Assembly (NCBI RefSeq): GCF_013090115.1
Contig: NZ_JABFNN010000025.1
Span: 1 to 64,000 of the forward strand
DNA: 64,000 nt
From: Flagellimonas amphidinii
Lineage (GTDB): Bacteria > Bacteroidota > Bacteroidia > Flavobacteriales > Flavobacteriaceae
Direction: 5' to 3'
Part shown: positions 19,045 through 29,200 of the stretch, piece by piece
Numbering within the stretch: position 1 is the stretch's first letter
How the letters are laid out: the number at the start of each line of letters is the position of its first letter
Position numbers and translations under genes: made by a program
The notes under the pieces: model-generated
Database searches by the model: none
Seen by the model: the letters and a program-made list of their open reading frames with translations, nothing else
Told to the model about the DNA's origin: nothing

Positions 19045-19910
19045 TCTTCAGCATTTTTTTGTAAAAACAAATATAATTTAATTCTCTCTATTTTGTTTAT
19101 CGGAAACCCTTTAATGTTAAACAAATCTTTGTAAGATTCAAAGTTACCCTTTTCCCCTCTTACTGTAACAATTTCTTCTGCCAGTTTACGGTTAATGTAG
19201 ACCAACTGGGAGATTTCATTAGCTGTTGCGCTGTTTATGTTTATTTTATTAACTGCGGGAACTTCAATTACCTTGAACCTTTTTAAGGCCCTATCCACTA
19301 CTTCAGGTGCTAAACCATATACATCATATAATTGTTCATTGACCAAAAACCCTCCTAAACGATCTCTAAACTTTATGATTCGCTGTGAAAGTACCTCTCC
19401 AATACCACTTATTTGCATTAAATCTTCCGCAGAAACCTTGTTCAAGTCCCTGATTGCAACCGCATTTGTTTTAGTTGATGAGAATTGTTTTTGATTAGGC
19501 CGAGCTGTCTTTTTCCATTGGGGAAACTTAAAATAGGGAATCAACTTCTCAAGTAAAGAATCGGAAATCTGTGTCACTTTCTGAAACTCCTCAGTAGAAT
19601 TCACATAGTTGTTTTGGGCACGAAAAGCCAATAATCTATCTATTTCGACCTTGGTCAAACCCAAAGCATAACCTTTATAATCTGTTAGGTAATTTGGATT
19701 GAAAGGAAATATTTTTGGGGAATCATCTATCAATTGAAGTTTAAGGCTATCCAACCTTGCCTCCATCAAAGTATTGACACTCAAACTTGAATCACCTTGA
19801 AAAGATCTTGACTTGACAACAAAATAACTCCCTTGAAGTACAATTATAATGAACAGCAAAAAGAAAATCCCACTTCGTTCTTGCTTATTGAACTTAAAGT
19901 GGGATTTCAT
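19041..19910 (-). CDS. Membrane-anchored helix-hairpin-helix protein (ComEA-like)
   Basis: 289 residues with one N-terminal membrane segment (SGIFFLLFIIIVLQGSYFVV, about 13-32) and three helix-hairpin-helix units: one near 80-115, one with DLNKVSAEDLMQISGIGEVL (about 150-190) and one with ININSATANEISQLVYI (about 220-280). The repeats resemble the DNA-binding motif of ComEA, suggesting a periplasmic DNA-binding role, perhaps in uptake, but no other competence gene is nearby. ATGA overlap with the next gene. Confidence 0.8.
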   Translation of the reverse strand: MKSHFKFNKQERSGIFFLLFIIIVLQGSYFVVKSRSFQGDSSLSVNTLMEARLDSLKLQLIDDSPKIFPFNPNYLTDYKGYALGLTKVEIDRLLAFRAQNNYVNSTEEFQKVTQISDSLLEKLIPYFKFPQWKKTARPNQKQFSSTKTNAVAIRDLNKVSAEDLMQISGIGEVLSQRIIKFRDRLGGFLVNEQLYDVYGLAPEVVDRALKRFKVIEVPAVNKININSATANEISQLVYINRKLAEEIVTVRGEKGNFESYKDLFNIKGFPINKIERIKLYLFLQKNAEE

Positions 19911-19933
19911 TATGTTATACTAGTTGTAAAGGT

Positions 19934-21541
19934 CTATTTAGAAGCTCGTATGGCATCCATATATCTCGCCAACTGTTTCTTGACCTCTGGGAACAAGAAG
20001 TACAGACCCACCATATTAGGGAACACCATGGCAAAAATCATGGCATCGGAGAAAGCCCAGATAGAATCCATGCTAGCAGCAGCCCCAATGACAACAAAGG
20101 TCAAAAACAACAACTTATAGGTCAAATCTGTTTTCTTTCCTCTTCCAAAAAGGAACTTCCAAGACTGCAATCCATAGTACGACCAAGAAATCATGGTTGA
20201 AACTGCAAACAATACCACAGCAATCGTCAAGAACACATTGGAATAAGGAATGTATTTGGCAAAAGCTTGCGATGTAATTCCTGCGCCCTCGTAAGGTGTT
20301 CCATCTATCATCACCACACCAGTTCCATCTCCTCCATAATCAAAAACTCCACCAAAGTTAAAAATGATGATTACCAAGGCTGTCATCGTACAAATGACAA
20401 CAGTGTCAATAAAAGGTTCCAACAGTGCAACCAAGCCTTCGGAAGCGGAGTATTTTGTTTTAACTGCAGAGTGTGCAATGGATGCAGAACCTGCTCCTGC
20501 CTCATTGGAGAATGCAGCTCTTCTAAAACCAACCAACAGTACACCAATCACCCCACCAACACCAATTGCGGTTGGATTAAAAGCTTCAGTAACAATGAGT
20601 GAAATGGCATCATCAATAAGTCCAAAGTTTCCAAAAATGATATAAAGACACGCAAGAATGTATAGTAATGCCATAAATGGAACTACTTTTTCTGTTACAG
20701 ATGCAATTCTTTTAATTCCTCCTATAATAATGACACCTACCAAAAGTGCCAATACCACTCCAATAATGGTACCTGCCATGGTACTTTCCCAACCGAAAAG
20801 CTCCTTCACAACAATAGTGGCCTGATTAGATTGTGCAGCATTACCTCCACCAAAGGAACCCCCAATACAGAATACTGCAAATAAAGCAGCCGAAATTTTA
20901 CCAAGGGTAACAAAACCTTTGCTCTTCAATCCTTTGCTTATATAGTACATAGGGCCACCATACACTACTCCGTTCTCATCAACGTCTCGATACTGTACTC
21001 CCAACGTACATTCCACAAACTTGGTGGACATACCTAAAAGTCCGCAGACTATCATCCAAAAAGTAGCACCTGGTCCTCCCAAGGCAATTGCTAAGGCCAC
21101 ACCAGCGATGTTTCCGTTTCCAACAGTGCCTGAAACTGCTGTCGCCAAAGCCTGAAAATGGCTCACCTCTCCCTCATGGCTTTCATCTCTTATAGTATCT
21201 GGTAAATCCCCATCCACAATATTAACCTCAGCTTTTTCTACGCCATGACCGGCTGCACCTTCCAAAACATCGTATTTTCCACGAACAACATTGATTGCAG
21301 TCCAAAAATGCCTAACATTTGGAAATCCGAAATATAATGTAAAGAACAATGCACTTCCTACCAATAGTATAAGCACGAATGGCGTTCCCATTATTTCGAA
21401 AAAGATTACTGTATTGAAAAAATCGGAAACGGGTTTAAAAGCAGCATCAATTTTTTGATCTAACCCTACTTCTTCGGCTTCCTGGGAAAACATAAATAGT
21501 GGAAATACTAAAGTTAAGGCGGTAAGAAGTCTATACTTCAT
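19934..21541 (-). CDS. Alanine or glycine:cation symporter (AGCS family)
   Basis: A 535-residue polytopic membrane protein. After a signal-like N-terminus (to about residue 20) comes the AGCS core: GSALFFTLYFGFPNVRHF, ATAVSGTVGNGNIAGVALAI, GGPGATFWMIVCGLLGMSTK and AAFSNEAGAGSASIAHSAVK, the family signatures for sodium- or proton-coupled uptake of alanine or glycine. Usual AGCS proteins are about 450-500 residues; the extra length is a cytoplasmic or periplasmic loop after the first helices (about 85-130). Confidence 0.9.
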   Translation of the reverse strand: MKYRLLTALTLVFPLFMFSQEAEEVGLDQKIDAAFKPVSDFFNTVIFFEIMGTPFVLILLVGSALFFTLYFGFPNVRHFWTAINVVRGKYDVLEGAAGHGVEKAEVNIVDGDLPDTIRDESHEGEVSHFQALATAVSGTVGNGNIAGVALAIALGGPGATFWMIVCGLLGMSTKFVECTLGVQYRDVDENGVVYGGPMYYISKGLKSKGFVTLGKISAALFAVFCIGGSFGGGNAAQSNQATIVVKELFGWESTMAGTIIGVVLALLVGVIIIGGIKRIASVTEKVVPFMALLYILACLYIIFGNFGLIDDAISLIVTEAFNPTAIGVGGVIGVLLVGFRRAAFSNEAGAGSASIAHSAVKTKYSASEGLVALLEPFIDTVVICTMTALVIIIFNFGGVFDYGGDGTGVVMIDGTPYEGAGITSQAFAKYIPYSNVFLTIAVVLFAVSTMISWSYYGLQSWKFLFGRGKKTDLTYKLLFLTFVVIGAAASMDSIWAFSDAMIFAMVFPNMVGLYFLFPEVKKQLARYMDAIRASK

Positions 21542-21626
21542 AATATCTATTTGGTTATGTTAATTTGATGTAAAGGGGACAATATCCTAAAAAAAAACAA
21601 CGGAGTCAAATTTAATAGATGTTAAA

Positions 21627-22640
21627 CTACCCTATTTGAAACATTTGGTTGAGTTTTTTTATTTGCTCAGGCCTTCCTAAAACAATGACCTTGCCCTTGG
21701 CTTCCAACTGCAGGTCTGCCTCAGGGTTTATGATGTATTTGCCTTCGGGATCTATATAGCCTATAATGGTGCATCCCGTTTTCCTACGAAGATCCAAATC
21801 CCTAATGGAACTACAATCTACCTGATCCACAAAATCTTCTATTTCCACTTCTTCCAGATTAGTAGTATGCTCTCCCTCTACTGAAAGCTTATCCATAAAA
21901 GTGATCAAATCAGGCATCACTACCAAGGAAGCCATATGATCACCCCCAATTTTATCTGGCATAATTACTTTATTTGCTCCCGCAAAAGCCAGTTTTTTCT
22001 GGGAAGTTATTTGTGATGCTCTGCTAATGATAAATAACTTTTTGTTCAATTGTCTAGCAGTAAGTACTATAAATAGATTAACCGCATCATCTGGAACAGC
22101 TGTAATTAAATATTGGGCCCTATCTATGCCGGCCTCCATTAAAATCTCATCTTCATTGGCATCCCCTTCCACAAACAAAACTTCATCCTCGTGCCGTTCA
22201 ATGATTTCCCTATCTCTTTCAATTACCACAAAAGGTTTTCTGTAAGCCCTCAACTTTTCGGCTGCTTGCATCCCATTTCTTCCAAAGCCACAAACCACAA
22301 CATGATTAGATAAATTTCCTATTGCTTTCTTCACCTTTTTCTTTTTTAATAATTCCAAGGAATTCCTTCCCAATATATATTCAGTGACCACCGAAATGGC
22401 AAATCCAAAAATGAAAACACTGGTAACAATTAAAAATACAGTAAAAATCTTTGCGTTGGCATCCAATGGCCTTACCTCTGAAAAACCTACCGTGGTCACG
22501 GTAATTATGGTCATATAAAAAGCTTCGATCCAAGAATAATCCGCTAAAATCTTATACCCTATCACTCCAAACGACAATACCAAGACCATGAGAGAAATGG
22601 CAATTACTATTTTGGAACGCAATAGTTTAATCATAATCAA
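21627..22640 (-). CDS. Two-TM potassium channel with RCK/TrkA-N and TrkA-C domains
   Basis: 337 residues: TM1 (about 10-30), pore loop MTIITVTTVGFSEVRPLD (about 43-60), TM2 (IFTVFLIVTSVFIFGFAI) and a cytoplasmic RCK domain with the Rossmann motif VVCGFGRNGMQAAE, then a TrkA-C domain. The filter reads TVGFSE rather than TVGYGD, a variant found in other bacterial channels. It starts inside the stop of the PspC gene (ATGA), so the two are translationally coupled. Confidence 0.88.
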   Translation of the reverse strand: MIMIKLLRSKIVIAISLMVLVLSFGVIGYKILADYSWIEAFYMTIITVTTVGFSEVRPLDANAKIFTVFLIVTSVFIFGFAISVVTEYILGRNSLELLKKKKVKKAIGNLSNHVVVCGFGRNGMQAAEKLRAYRKPFVVIERDREIIERHEDEVLFVEGDANEDEILMEAGIDRAQYLITAVPDDAVNLFIVLTARQLNKKLFIISRASQITSQKKLAFAGANKVIMPDKIGGDHMASLVVMPDLITFMDKLSVEGEHTTNLEEVEIEDFVDQVDCSSIRDLDLRRKTGCTIIGYIDPEGKYIINPEADLQLEAKGKVIVLGRPEQIKKLNQMFQIG

Positions 22641-22864
22641 AGGTCAAAAACAGAGGTTCTTTTGGTATAGACCAAGTCCTTGATCTTTAACCAAAACGCA
22701 ATAAAAAGATACAATGCAAAACCAAAGCCCAAAGTGGCAAAGGTCAAATAAATGAAAGTCGTTCGTACCACCCTAGCTCTTATCCCAAGGCGTTCCGCGA
22801 TGCGTCGACAAACTTCAAAACCCCTCTTTTGAAAGTAATAGAGTGAATCATAAAACAAAGCCAT
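22637..22864 (-). CDS. PspC-domain membrane protein
   Basis: 75 residues with the PspC pattern: an amphipathic N-terminus (GFEVCRRIAERLGIRARVVR) then one membrane helix (TTFIYLTFATLGFGFALYLFIAFWL). PspC proteins sense or stabilise the envelope; here pairing with a potassium channel by an ATGA overlap suggests they work together in the membrane, which is inference. Confidence 0.8.
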   Translation of the reverse strand: MALFYDSLYYFQKRGFEVCRRIAERLGIRARVVRTTFIYLTFATLGFGFALYLFIAFWLKIKDLVYTKRTSVFDL

Positions 22865-22872
22865 GGCTAAAA

Positions 22873-24153
22873 TTATGTATTTCTGTTTAATAAATGGACT
22901 CCTAAGCTACATTGCAGACATTTATTTTTAGAACAGTACTGGTTGTACAATTGTATTTTGGCTTGACTTTCCATAGCATTGTTAGTTTTTGATCCTAAGA
23001 TTTCAAAGTTGGAAACAATGGAATTGGATTCACTTTTTAGTTGAGAAACCATAGCAATAAGTTCCTCGCTCCAATCCACACCAATGTGTTTTGAATAGCA
23101 AAATTTCAAAGGAACAAGTGTGTTTATTATCAAAAGGTCGATAAAATTCCTACTGAGTTTCTTAGGGTTATTGCCAGATGATTTACCAAAGGTATAATGA
23201 CTGTTCCAGTATGCACTTGCCATACAAGTAAATATTTGGTATACATCTTCTACTTTTTTGATTTCCATCAATTTTGAAAACAAATTGTTATGCTGAACAT
23301 ATAATTGCGCCAATTGTGCTAATCGAAGCGTTGGAAAGTTGGACGGACGTAAACCATAAAATTCAGGCTTGCCAGTAGCTGGAAACAATTGGTATTTGTG
23401 GGATAGATAATCGTACTCTTTGGAAAGCTTCACGTAATACGCATCTGTACAATCTTTTTTTTCAAGCAATCCAAAATATCCCAAGAACAAACCTTCCAAA
23501 CTTAAATTACGGGAGCTTTCTTTTCTCACAATGGAAAAAGACAATTGCAAGGCCCTTTCTAAAAAGAAATCTCCGTTGACTTTAGTCCCAAAACTTTTGG
23601 CCAAGAGTACAAAAAGAACACCCTCCCAATCAAATTTTGTGTTCTTGAGCAACTCCAAAATACGTTTAGATTTGGTTTCCAGCCTTTCTAAATACAATCG
23701 GTCCAAGAAATTGTTGACCAAAAAACCATCCATTTGGGCAAAATCTCTTTCACAGTTGATAAAATTTGGATTGGCACGAAGGAACATTTCTTCATATTTT
23801 TTTAATAACGCAGGAGCCACATGGTCTTTTAATTCCAATGTTGGGATAAAACTACCATCCTTTCTAAAAACAGAAACATCATCTTCCCAAACCACATGAA
23901 GAATAACATTGTCGTAAGCATCATCAATTTCATGATGATGTGCATACCAATCTGATGATTTGAGGTGCATTTCCACATTTCCGGCCCAAAGTTGTCCTCC
24001 AACCTCTACCAAAGCATTAAAAAAGTCTGGTCCAGCGTACTGATTTAAAGTACCTGGTTTAATAATTTTTATGTCTTGGGAGGTTGTTGTGGTCAGCGGT
24101 CGTCCTTGAAGCTTATCGCACCTCCATATAAAATGGAGTAGGTCTTCCTTCAT
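22873..24153 (-). CDS. DUF2851 family protein
   Basis: 426 residues, cytosolic by sequence. N-terminal landmarks GTLNQYAGPDFFNALVEVGG and WAGNVEMHLKSSDWYAHHH, with EVHLKSSDW-like acidic/His residues, and a Cys-rich end (CSKNKCLQCSLGVHLL) define DUF2851, common in Bacteroidota. The N-terminal motif resembles a nuclease-like metal site, but no function is established. It lies 8 bp upstream of the PspC gene. Confidence 0.85.
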   Translation of the reverse strand: MKEDLLHFIWRCDKLQGRPLTTTTSQDIKIIKPGTLNQYAGPDFFNALVEVGGQLWAGNVEMHLKSSDWYAHHHEIDDAYDNVILHVVWEDDVSVFRKDGSFIPTLELKDHVAPALLKKYEEMFLRANPNFINCERDFAQMDGFLVNNFLDRLYLERLETKSKRILELLKNTKFDWEGVLFVLLAKSFGTKVNGDFFLERALQLSFSIVRKESSRNLSLEGLFLGYFGLLEKKDCTDAYYVKLSKEYDYLSHKYQLFPATGKPEFYGLRPSNFPTLRLAQLAQLYVQHNNLFSKLMEIKKVEDVYQIFTCMASAYWNSHYTFGKSSGNNPKKLSRNFIDLLIINTLVPLKFCYSKHIGVDWSEELIAMVSQLKSESNSIVSNFEILGSKTNNAMESQAKIQLYNQYCSKNKCLQCSLGVHLLNRNT

Positions 24154-24174
24154 AATGCTAAAATAGAAAAATGA

Positions 24175-24684
24175 CTACCATTTTCCAGCATAAGTAAGGG
24201 AATCACCCGAACTTTCCTTTAAAAAAGCGTATTTAATGTTATTGATTTGCCGAATATGGTGGTAATCATGAGCCAACCAATTAAAAAGAAATGAATACGC
24301 TGAAATTGGACCTCGCTGTGGGTGATGCAACACATTTTCCCAATGTAGATCAAACGTGCTTTTCAACCAAGCAATCGATTTTTGACGTTCATGGTCAAAC
24401 TGCTGTAATTTTGTTTTAAAATCCTGTCCATTATAATTACGCTGTTTCACCCATGCTGCCGGATCAATGGGAATCAATGGTTTATCAGGATTCTTGAGTG
24501 TATGTTCAACCCGAGTCCGAAAATCTTCTTTTTCCTCATCAACCAAATGACAAATAATTTCCAACAAGGACCAATCCCCAGAACTTTTCTTCCAGTTAAC
24601 CAGTTCTAAGGGAATATTTGCCAAGGTTTCTAATAAAACCCTTCGATTTTGTTCCAGCGATGCAATTCCCTGTTCGAGTGTCAT
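24175..24684 (-). CDS. DinB/YfiT-type metal-dependent protein
   Basis: 169 residues from ATG 24684 (MTLEQGIASLEQNRRV); the frame is open further to 24837 but that extension has no family match and a low-complexity look. Three His placed as in the DinB four-helix bundle (ICHLVDEEKEDF, then LAHDYHHIRQI) would bind a metal. Members include thiol transferases and stress proteins; the substrate is unknown. Precedes DUF2851 by 21 bp. Confidence 0.82.
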   Translation of the reverse strand: MTLEQGIASLEQNRRVLLETLANIPLELVNWKKSSGDWSLLEIICHLVDEEKEDFRTRVEHTLKNPDKPLIPIDPAAWVKQRNYNGQDFKTKLQQFDHERQKSIAWLKSTFDLHWENVLHHPQRGPISAYSFLFNWLAHDYHHIRQINNIKYAFLKESSGDSLTYAGKW

Positions 24685-24938
24685 AGTTTTTCTGCTATTT
24701 CGTATTTGAATTTTTCCAACCGTCATTGCAAGTACCGATACCCATTCAACTTGCATCTTAAGCAGAAAAATATGCATTGCAAACATATTAACAAAAAGTT
24801 TTGTACATTCGTTCGTACCCATACTTATTAATTGCATTTTAAAATTTCAATCTCTTCAACAAATGCAATTCAGCACAGCAGACTGTTTTATAAAGTAGAT
24901 TTTAATTCTTGTTGCCAGACAGTTATTTAAACTAAATA
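24685..24938. other. Divergent intergenic region
   Basis: About 250 bp of A/T-rich DNA between the DinB gene and the M14 peptidase gene. No TAnnTTTG box, hairpin or small ORF convinced me; promoters for both flanking transcripts presumably lie here. Confidence 0.4.
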
Positions 24939-26216
24939 ATGGGCTTCTCATTTTTTAATCACTTAAAAAAGGGGTGGGTACTGCTGCTGTCAGTGCTTTT
25001 AATTTCCTTATGCAATATGCCGGAACTAATGGCACAAGCAGTGCTAAAGGAGGTTTATTTTCCTGTTCCGATAAACACCTCTTCTAGGACTATTGACTTT
25101 CAAAACAAACAAACATTTGTATTGAAGGATATGGGTATGTATGCCAGTAATGAATTTCAAGGGGCCCGTCTAAATGATTTTAAAAAGGTTAATGATAGTA
25201 CAGTGGCCGTATTCATTAATCCAGAAAACAAACCCATAAACAATAGTGCCTATTATGCATTTTTGCTATGGTCAGAAGTCAAAAGGGATATATACTTGAA
25301 TTTTAAGTATCCAGCCGAATATAAACATCGATATAGACCCAAAATAAAAACTGTAAGTGGTGTTTGGAGAAAACTTAGTAAAAAGAATATTGTACGAAAT
25401 GGCAATGAAGCAATAGCAAAAATACGTGTTGGCAAAACGCCCGTTTTGATATCGGCCCAGGAACTTTCTACATCAAAGGATACGGAAAAATGGATCAATA
25501 GCCTAATTGAAGGAAAGGAAGACCACGTACATTTACTATCAGCAGGAAAATCCAAATTCCAAAGGGATATCCCAGTTCTGGATATTTATAAAGACTCCAA
25601 GCAAGGAAAACCTATCGTGGTCCTATTGACCCGTCAACATCCACCGGAAATAACAGGATACTTTGCTTATCAGTTCTTTTTGGAGACCATATTGAGCGAA
25701 TCAAATCTATCCAAGACCTTTTTGGAAAAGTATCGGGTTTTGGCCTTCCCAATTGTGAATCCAGATGGAGTGGACATGGGTAACTGGCGGCATAATGGAG
25801 GGGGAATCGACCTCAACAGGGACTGGTCTAGATACAGGCAACCCGAAACACGAAATGTTGCAAACTTCATCATCAATTCAGCATTTGAAAGTGATGGGGA
25901 AATAGTGCTTGGACTGGACTTCCATTCTACATATAAAGATGTTTTTTACACGAATAAAACCCGTAAAAAGACCACTATGCCAAATTTTATAGGTGATTGG
26001 TTCAAAGCTTTGGAAGAAAACATTCCTGATTATAAAGTGAACGAAAGAAAAAATGACAGCGCATCGGCAAACTCGAAGGGTTGGTTTTTATATCTGCACA
26101 ATGCGGTTGGAGTTACCTATGAAATAGGAGACTCTACACCAAAAAAGCAGATAGAACTCATAGGAAAAGTTTCCGCTAGGGAAATGATGAGAATATTGAT
26201 AGAAAACTCTGAATAA
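24939..26216 (+). CDS. Secreted M14 family zinc carboxypeptidase
   Basis: 425 residues: a signal peptide (to about residue 33), a beta-rich N-terminal domain (about 35-180) typical of the M14 cytosolic-carboxypeptidase-like group, then the catalytic domain. Zinc ligands are His234 and Glu237 in RQHPPE and His329 in LDFHST; NWRHNGGGIDLNRDW carries the substrate-binding Arg/Asn, and Glu in VTYEIGD is the likely base. It is the first gene of a peptidase-SusC-SusD-deacylase group, suggesting that it trims peptides before uptake. Confidence 0.88.
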   Translation: MGFSFFNHLKKGWVLLLSVLLISLCNMPELMAQAVLKEVYFPVPINTSSRTIDFQNKQTFVLKDMGMYASNEFQGARLNDFKKVNDSTVAVFINPENKPINNSAYYAFLLWSEVKRDIYLNFKYPAEYKHRYRPKIKTVSGVWRKLSKKNIVRNGNEAIAKIRVGKTPVLISAQELSTSKDTEKWINSLIEGKEDHVHLLSAGKSKFQRDIPVLDIYKDSKQGKPIVVLLTRQHPPEITGYFAYQFFLETILSESNLSKTFLEKYRVLAFPIVNPDGVDMGNWRHNGGGIDLNRDWSRYRQPETRNVANFIINSAFESDGEIVLGLDFHSTYKDVFYTNKTRKKTTMPNFIGDWFKALEENIPDYKVNERKNDSASANSKGWFLYLHNAVGVTYEIGDSTPKKQIELIGKVSAREMMRILIENSE

Positions 26217-26264
26217 CAACAAAATGACAAATTAACACACCCAAAACCCACCTTAACCTACATT

Positions 26265-29200
26265 ATGAACGCACTATTAAAAAGATTACCACTTGCACTC
26301 ATTTTAATATCATTGAGTGTACATGCCCAAAAAACGGTTACCGGTACCGTAAGTGACAGTTTTGATATTTTACCCGGAGCCACAATACTTGTAAAAGGAA
26401 CAGATCAAGGTACCACCACGGATTTTGATGGGAAATACAGTATTGAAGTTCCAGATGGCGCCATATTGGTATTCACCTATCTGGGGTATAAGGACCAAGA
26501 AATAGAAGTTGGCGACAAAATATTTATAAATGTACTATTGGAAGAGGATGCACAAGCCCTTGATGAAGTAGTTGTCAATGCTTTAGGAATTGAAGTTGAC
26601 AAAGAAACGCTAGGAGCAACCGTATCCAAAGTGAAAGCGGACCAACTGGCAACCTCTGGGGAAGTGAATCTTATAAACGCTTTACAGGCGAAAGCTTCTG
26701 GTGTTAGAATTGCCCGATCCAATGGAGATCCCGGAGCTGGAGCCATAGTACAAATTCGTGGTGCAAATACAATATCCGGTAGCACACAACCCTTGATTAT
26801 TTTAGATGGTGTACCTATAAGTAACGATAACCTTACAGGAAGTAGTGATGTTGATGGAGGCACGTCCCAACAATCACGCCTTAATGATATCAATGAAGAT
26901 GATATTGAGTCCATCGATATCTTAAAAGGAGCTTCTGCAGCTGCCATTTGGGGCTCAGAGGCTGCAAATGGTGTTATTGTGATAACTACCAAAAGAGGAA
27001 GGGACACAGGGAAACTCAATGTGGTATACAGAACAACGGTGTTTGTGGACAAAGTAATTAACTTACACCCTGTACAGACCAACTATGGACAAGGCAACAA
27101 TGGTGTTTATAATCTTGGGAGCATTCAATCCTGGGGAGATGAAATAGCTTCTCGTCCTGGGGGCTCCGATATATTCTTTCCAAGAAATGAAGAAGGGTAT
27201 TATATAGATCAAAATAACAGGGAGTGGGAATTAGTCCAAACCAAAAACTCAAAAGAAACTTTTGTTGAGAGAAATTTCGATAAAGTCTTCCAAGATGCCC
27301 TCTCTCAAAAGCACTACCTCAGTATCAACAACGCCAATGACAAAGGTAGGTATCGTTTCAGTATAGGGGCATTAAATCAGGAAGGTGTCATTAGGGAAAG
27401 TGATTACAAAAGAATCAATGTAGGTTTTAGTGGGAAATATGAATTCAATGACAAATTGAGTGTTCGATCTCGTTTTCGATACACCAACACAAAATCATTG
27501 CGAATACAACAGAGCTCCAATACCGCAGGTTTGTTACTTGGACTTTTACGAAACGCGCCAGATTTTGACATATCCGGTTATACCGGAACTTATATAGATG
27601 CCAATGGAGATACGAACGAGAATAGACATCGTTCCTATAGAAACCCAATAGGTGCTTCAACCAATCCTGGATATAACAACCCATTATGGACCCTATATAG
27701 ACAAAAAAGCCCCAACCAAGTAGATCGAATAATTGCATCCGCAGATTTTGATTATAGGCACAACTCATGGTTGCGATTTAAGATACGTGGTAGTTATGAC
27801 ATGTATTTTGATGAAAGACGCTATTTTTTCCCAGTGCATACTGCTGGTAGGGGAACTGGACGATTCAATCTGGACAATATCAATAACAGAGTATCCAATT
27901 TTGATTTTATAGCCAGAACAAAAACACTCAAAATAGGTGGAGGTTTTAGAGGAAATCTACTAACCGGATATAGTTTTAATGAAAGATTGAGGAAATCAGT
28001 TTATAATGAAGGTGCCAATTTCCTTGCCGATACTGATGCCCAGGTATTTTCCAATTCAACAGAAATAGAACCAACGAGGCACTTTATCACCCAAAGAAGA
28101 AAATACCGGTTCTATTACACAGGAAGTCTCGATTTTAAAAAGCAATTCTTCCTCAATACCGCAGGTGCCATGGAAAGAGCTTCTACCATAAATGGTGCAT
28201 TTTTCTATCCATCTGTTGATATATCTTGGTTGTTTACCAAATTGAATTTCTTAAAAGACAACTTGGTGCTCACACATGGAAAAATAAGGGCCGGGGTAGG
28301 ACAAGTAGGTGTTGAACCCAGAGCTCATCGCGCACAAACCACGTATGAAACCCCTACATACTCTGATTATTCCGACCCTCTTGAATTAGCACAATTTGGA
28401 GGCGGGTTCCGATTCAACAATAATTTAGGAAATTCAAATTTAAAACCTGAAATAAAAACAGAATATGAGGTAGGAATGGATTTGAAGTTCCTTGATAATA
28501 GACTTTCTCTGAGCGGAACCTACTATTACAATACCGTAGAAGATATTTTAATATCCCTACCTACATCACCCAGTACAGGTGCAGATAACATTTATGCCAA
28601 TGGGGCAAGTCTTGAAAATAGAGGTTTGGAACTGGATCTTGAATATGATTTTCTTAAAAACAACAAAGGTTTCAAAGCCACTGTTTATGGTAATTTCAAC
28701 AATAATAAAAATAAAGTATTGTCCATCTTGGGAACCAATACGCTTGCACTAACAAGTGGCTCCATTAGCTCCAGGGCTGTAGTTGGCTATCCCATGGGGA
28801 CTTTATGGGGTTCAAAAGCACTAAGAAATTCGGACGGCTCCTTGGATTTGGATGTAAATGGATTTCCACAGTTGGCACCCGAACAAGGGGTGCTGGGCGA
28901 TCCCAACCCAGAATGGAGGGGCGCTGCTGGGTTGCGGATAAATTATCGAAGTTTCTTTTTCAATACGTTGGTAGAGCATTCCCAAGGAGGCGTATTTGCA
29001 GAAAGAACACGCTTTATTATGCGGAATTTTGGCACCCACACAGATGTAGGGAACACAGTTACCCCAACCGTCGATGTTATAGATCGTGCTGGGGTTATAC
29101 ATCCCGCTGGAGTACCAGTTCGCGGAAACATTCAAGATTTTGGGGCAGGCCCAGTACTATTGAACGAATCCTACTATACCACTATAGGTGGAGGTTTTGG

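Noticed and set aside
24685..24837. Longer DinB protein from the start at 24837
   Set aside because: The extra 51 residues look unlike any DinB protein and the ATG at 24684 gives the usual N-terminus.
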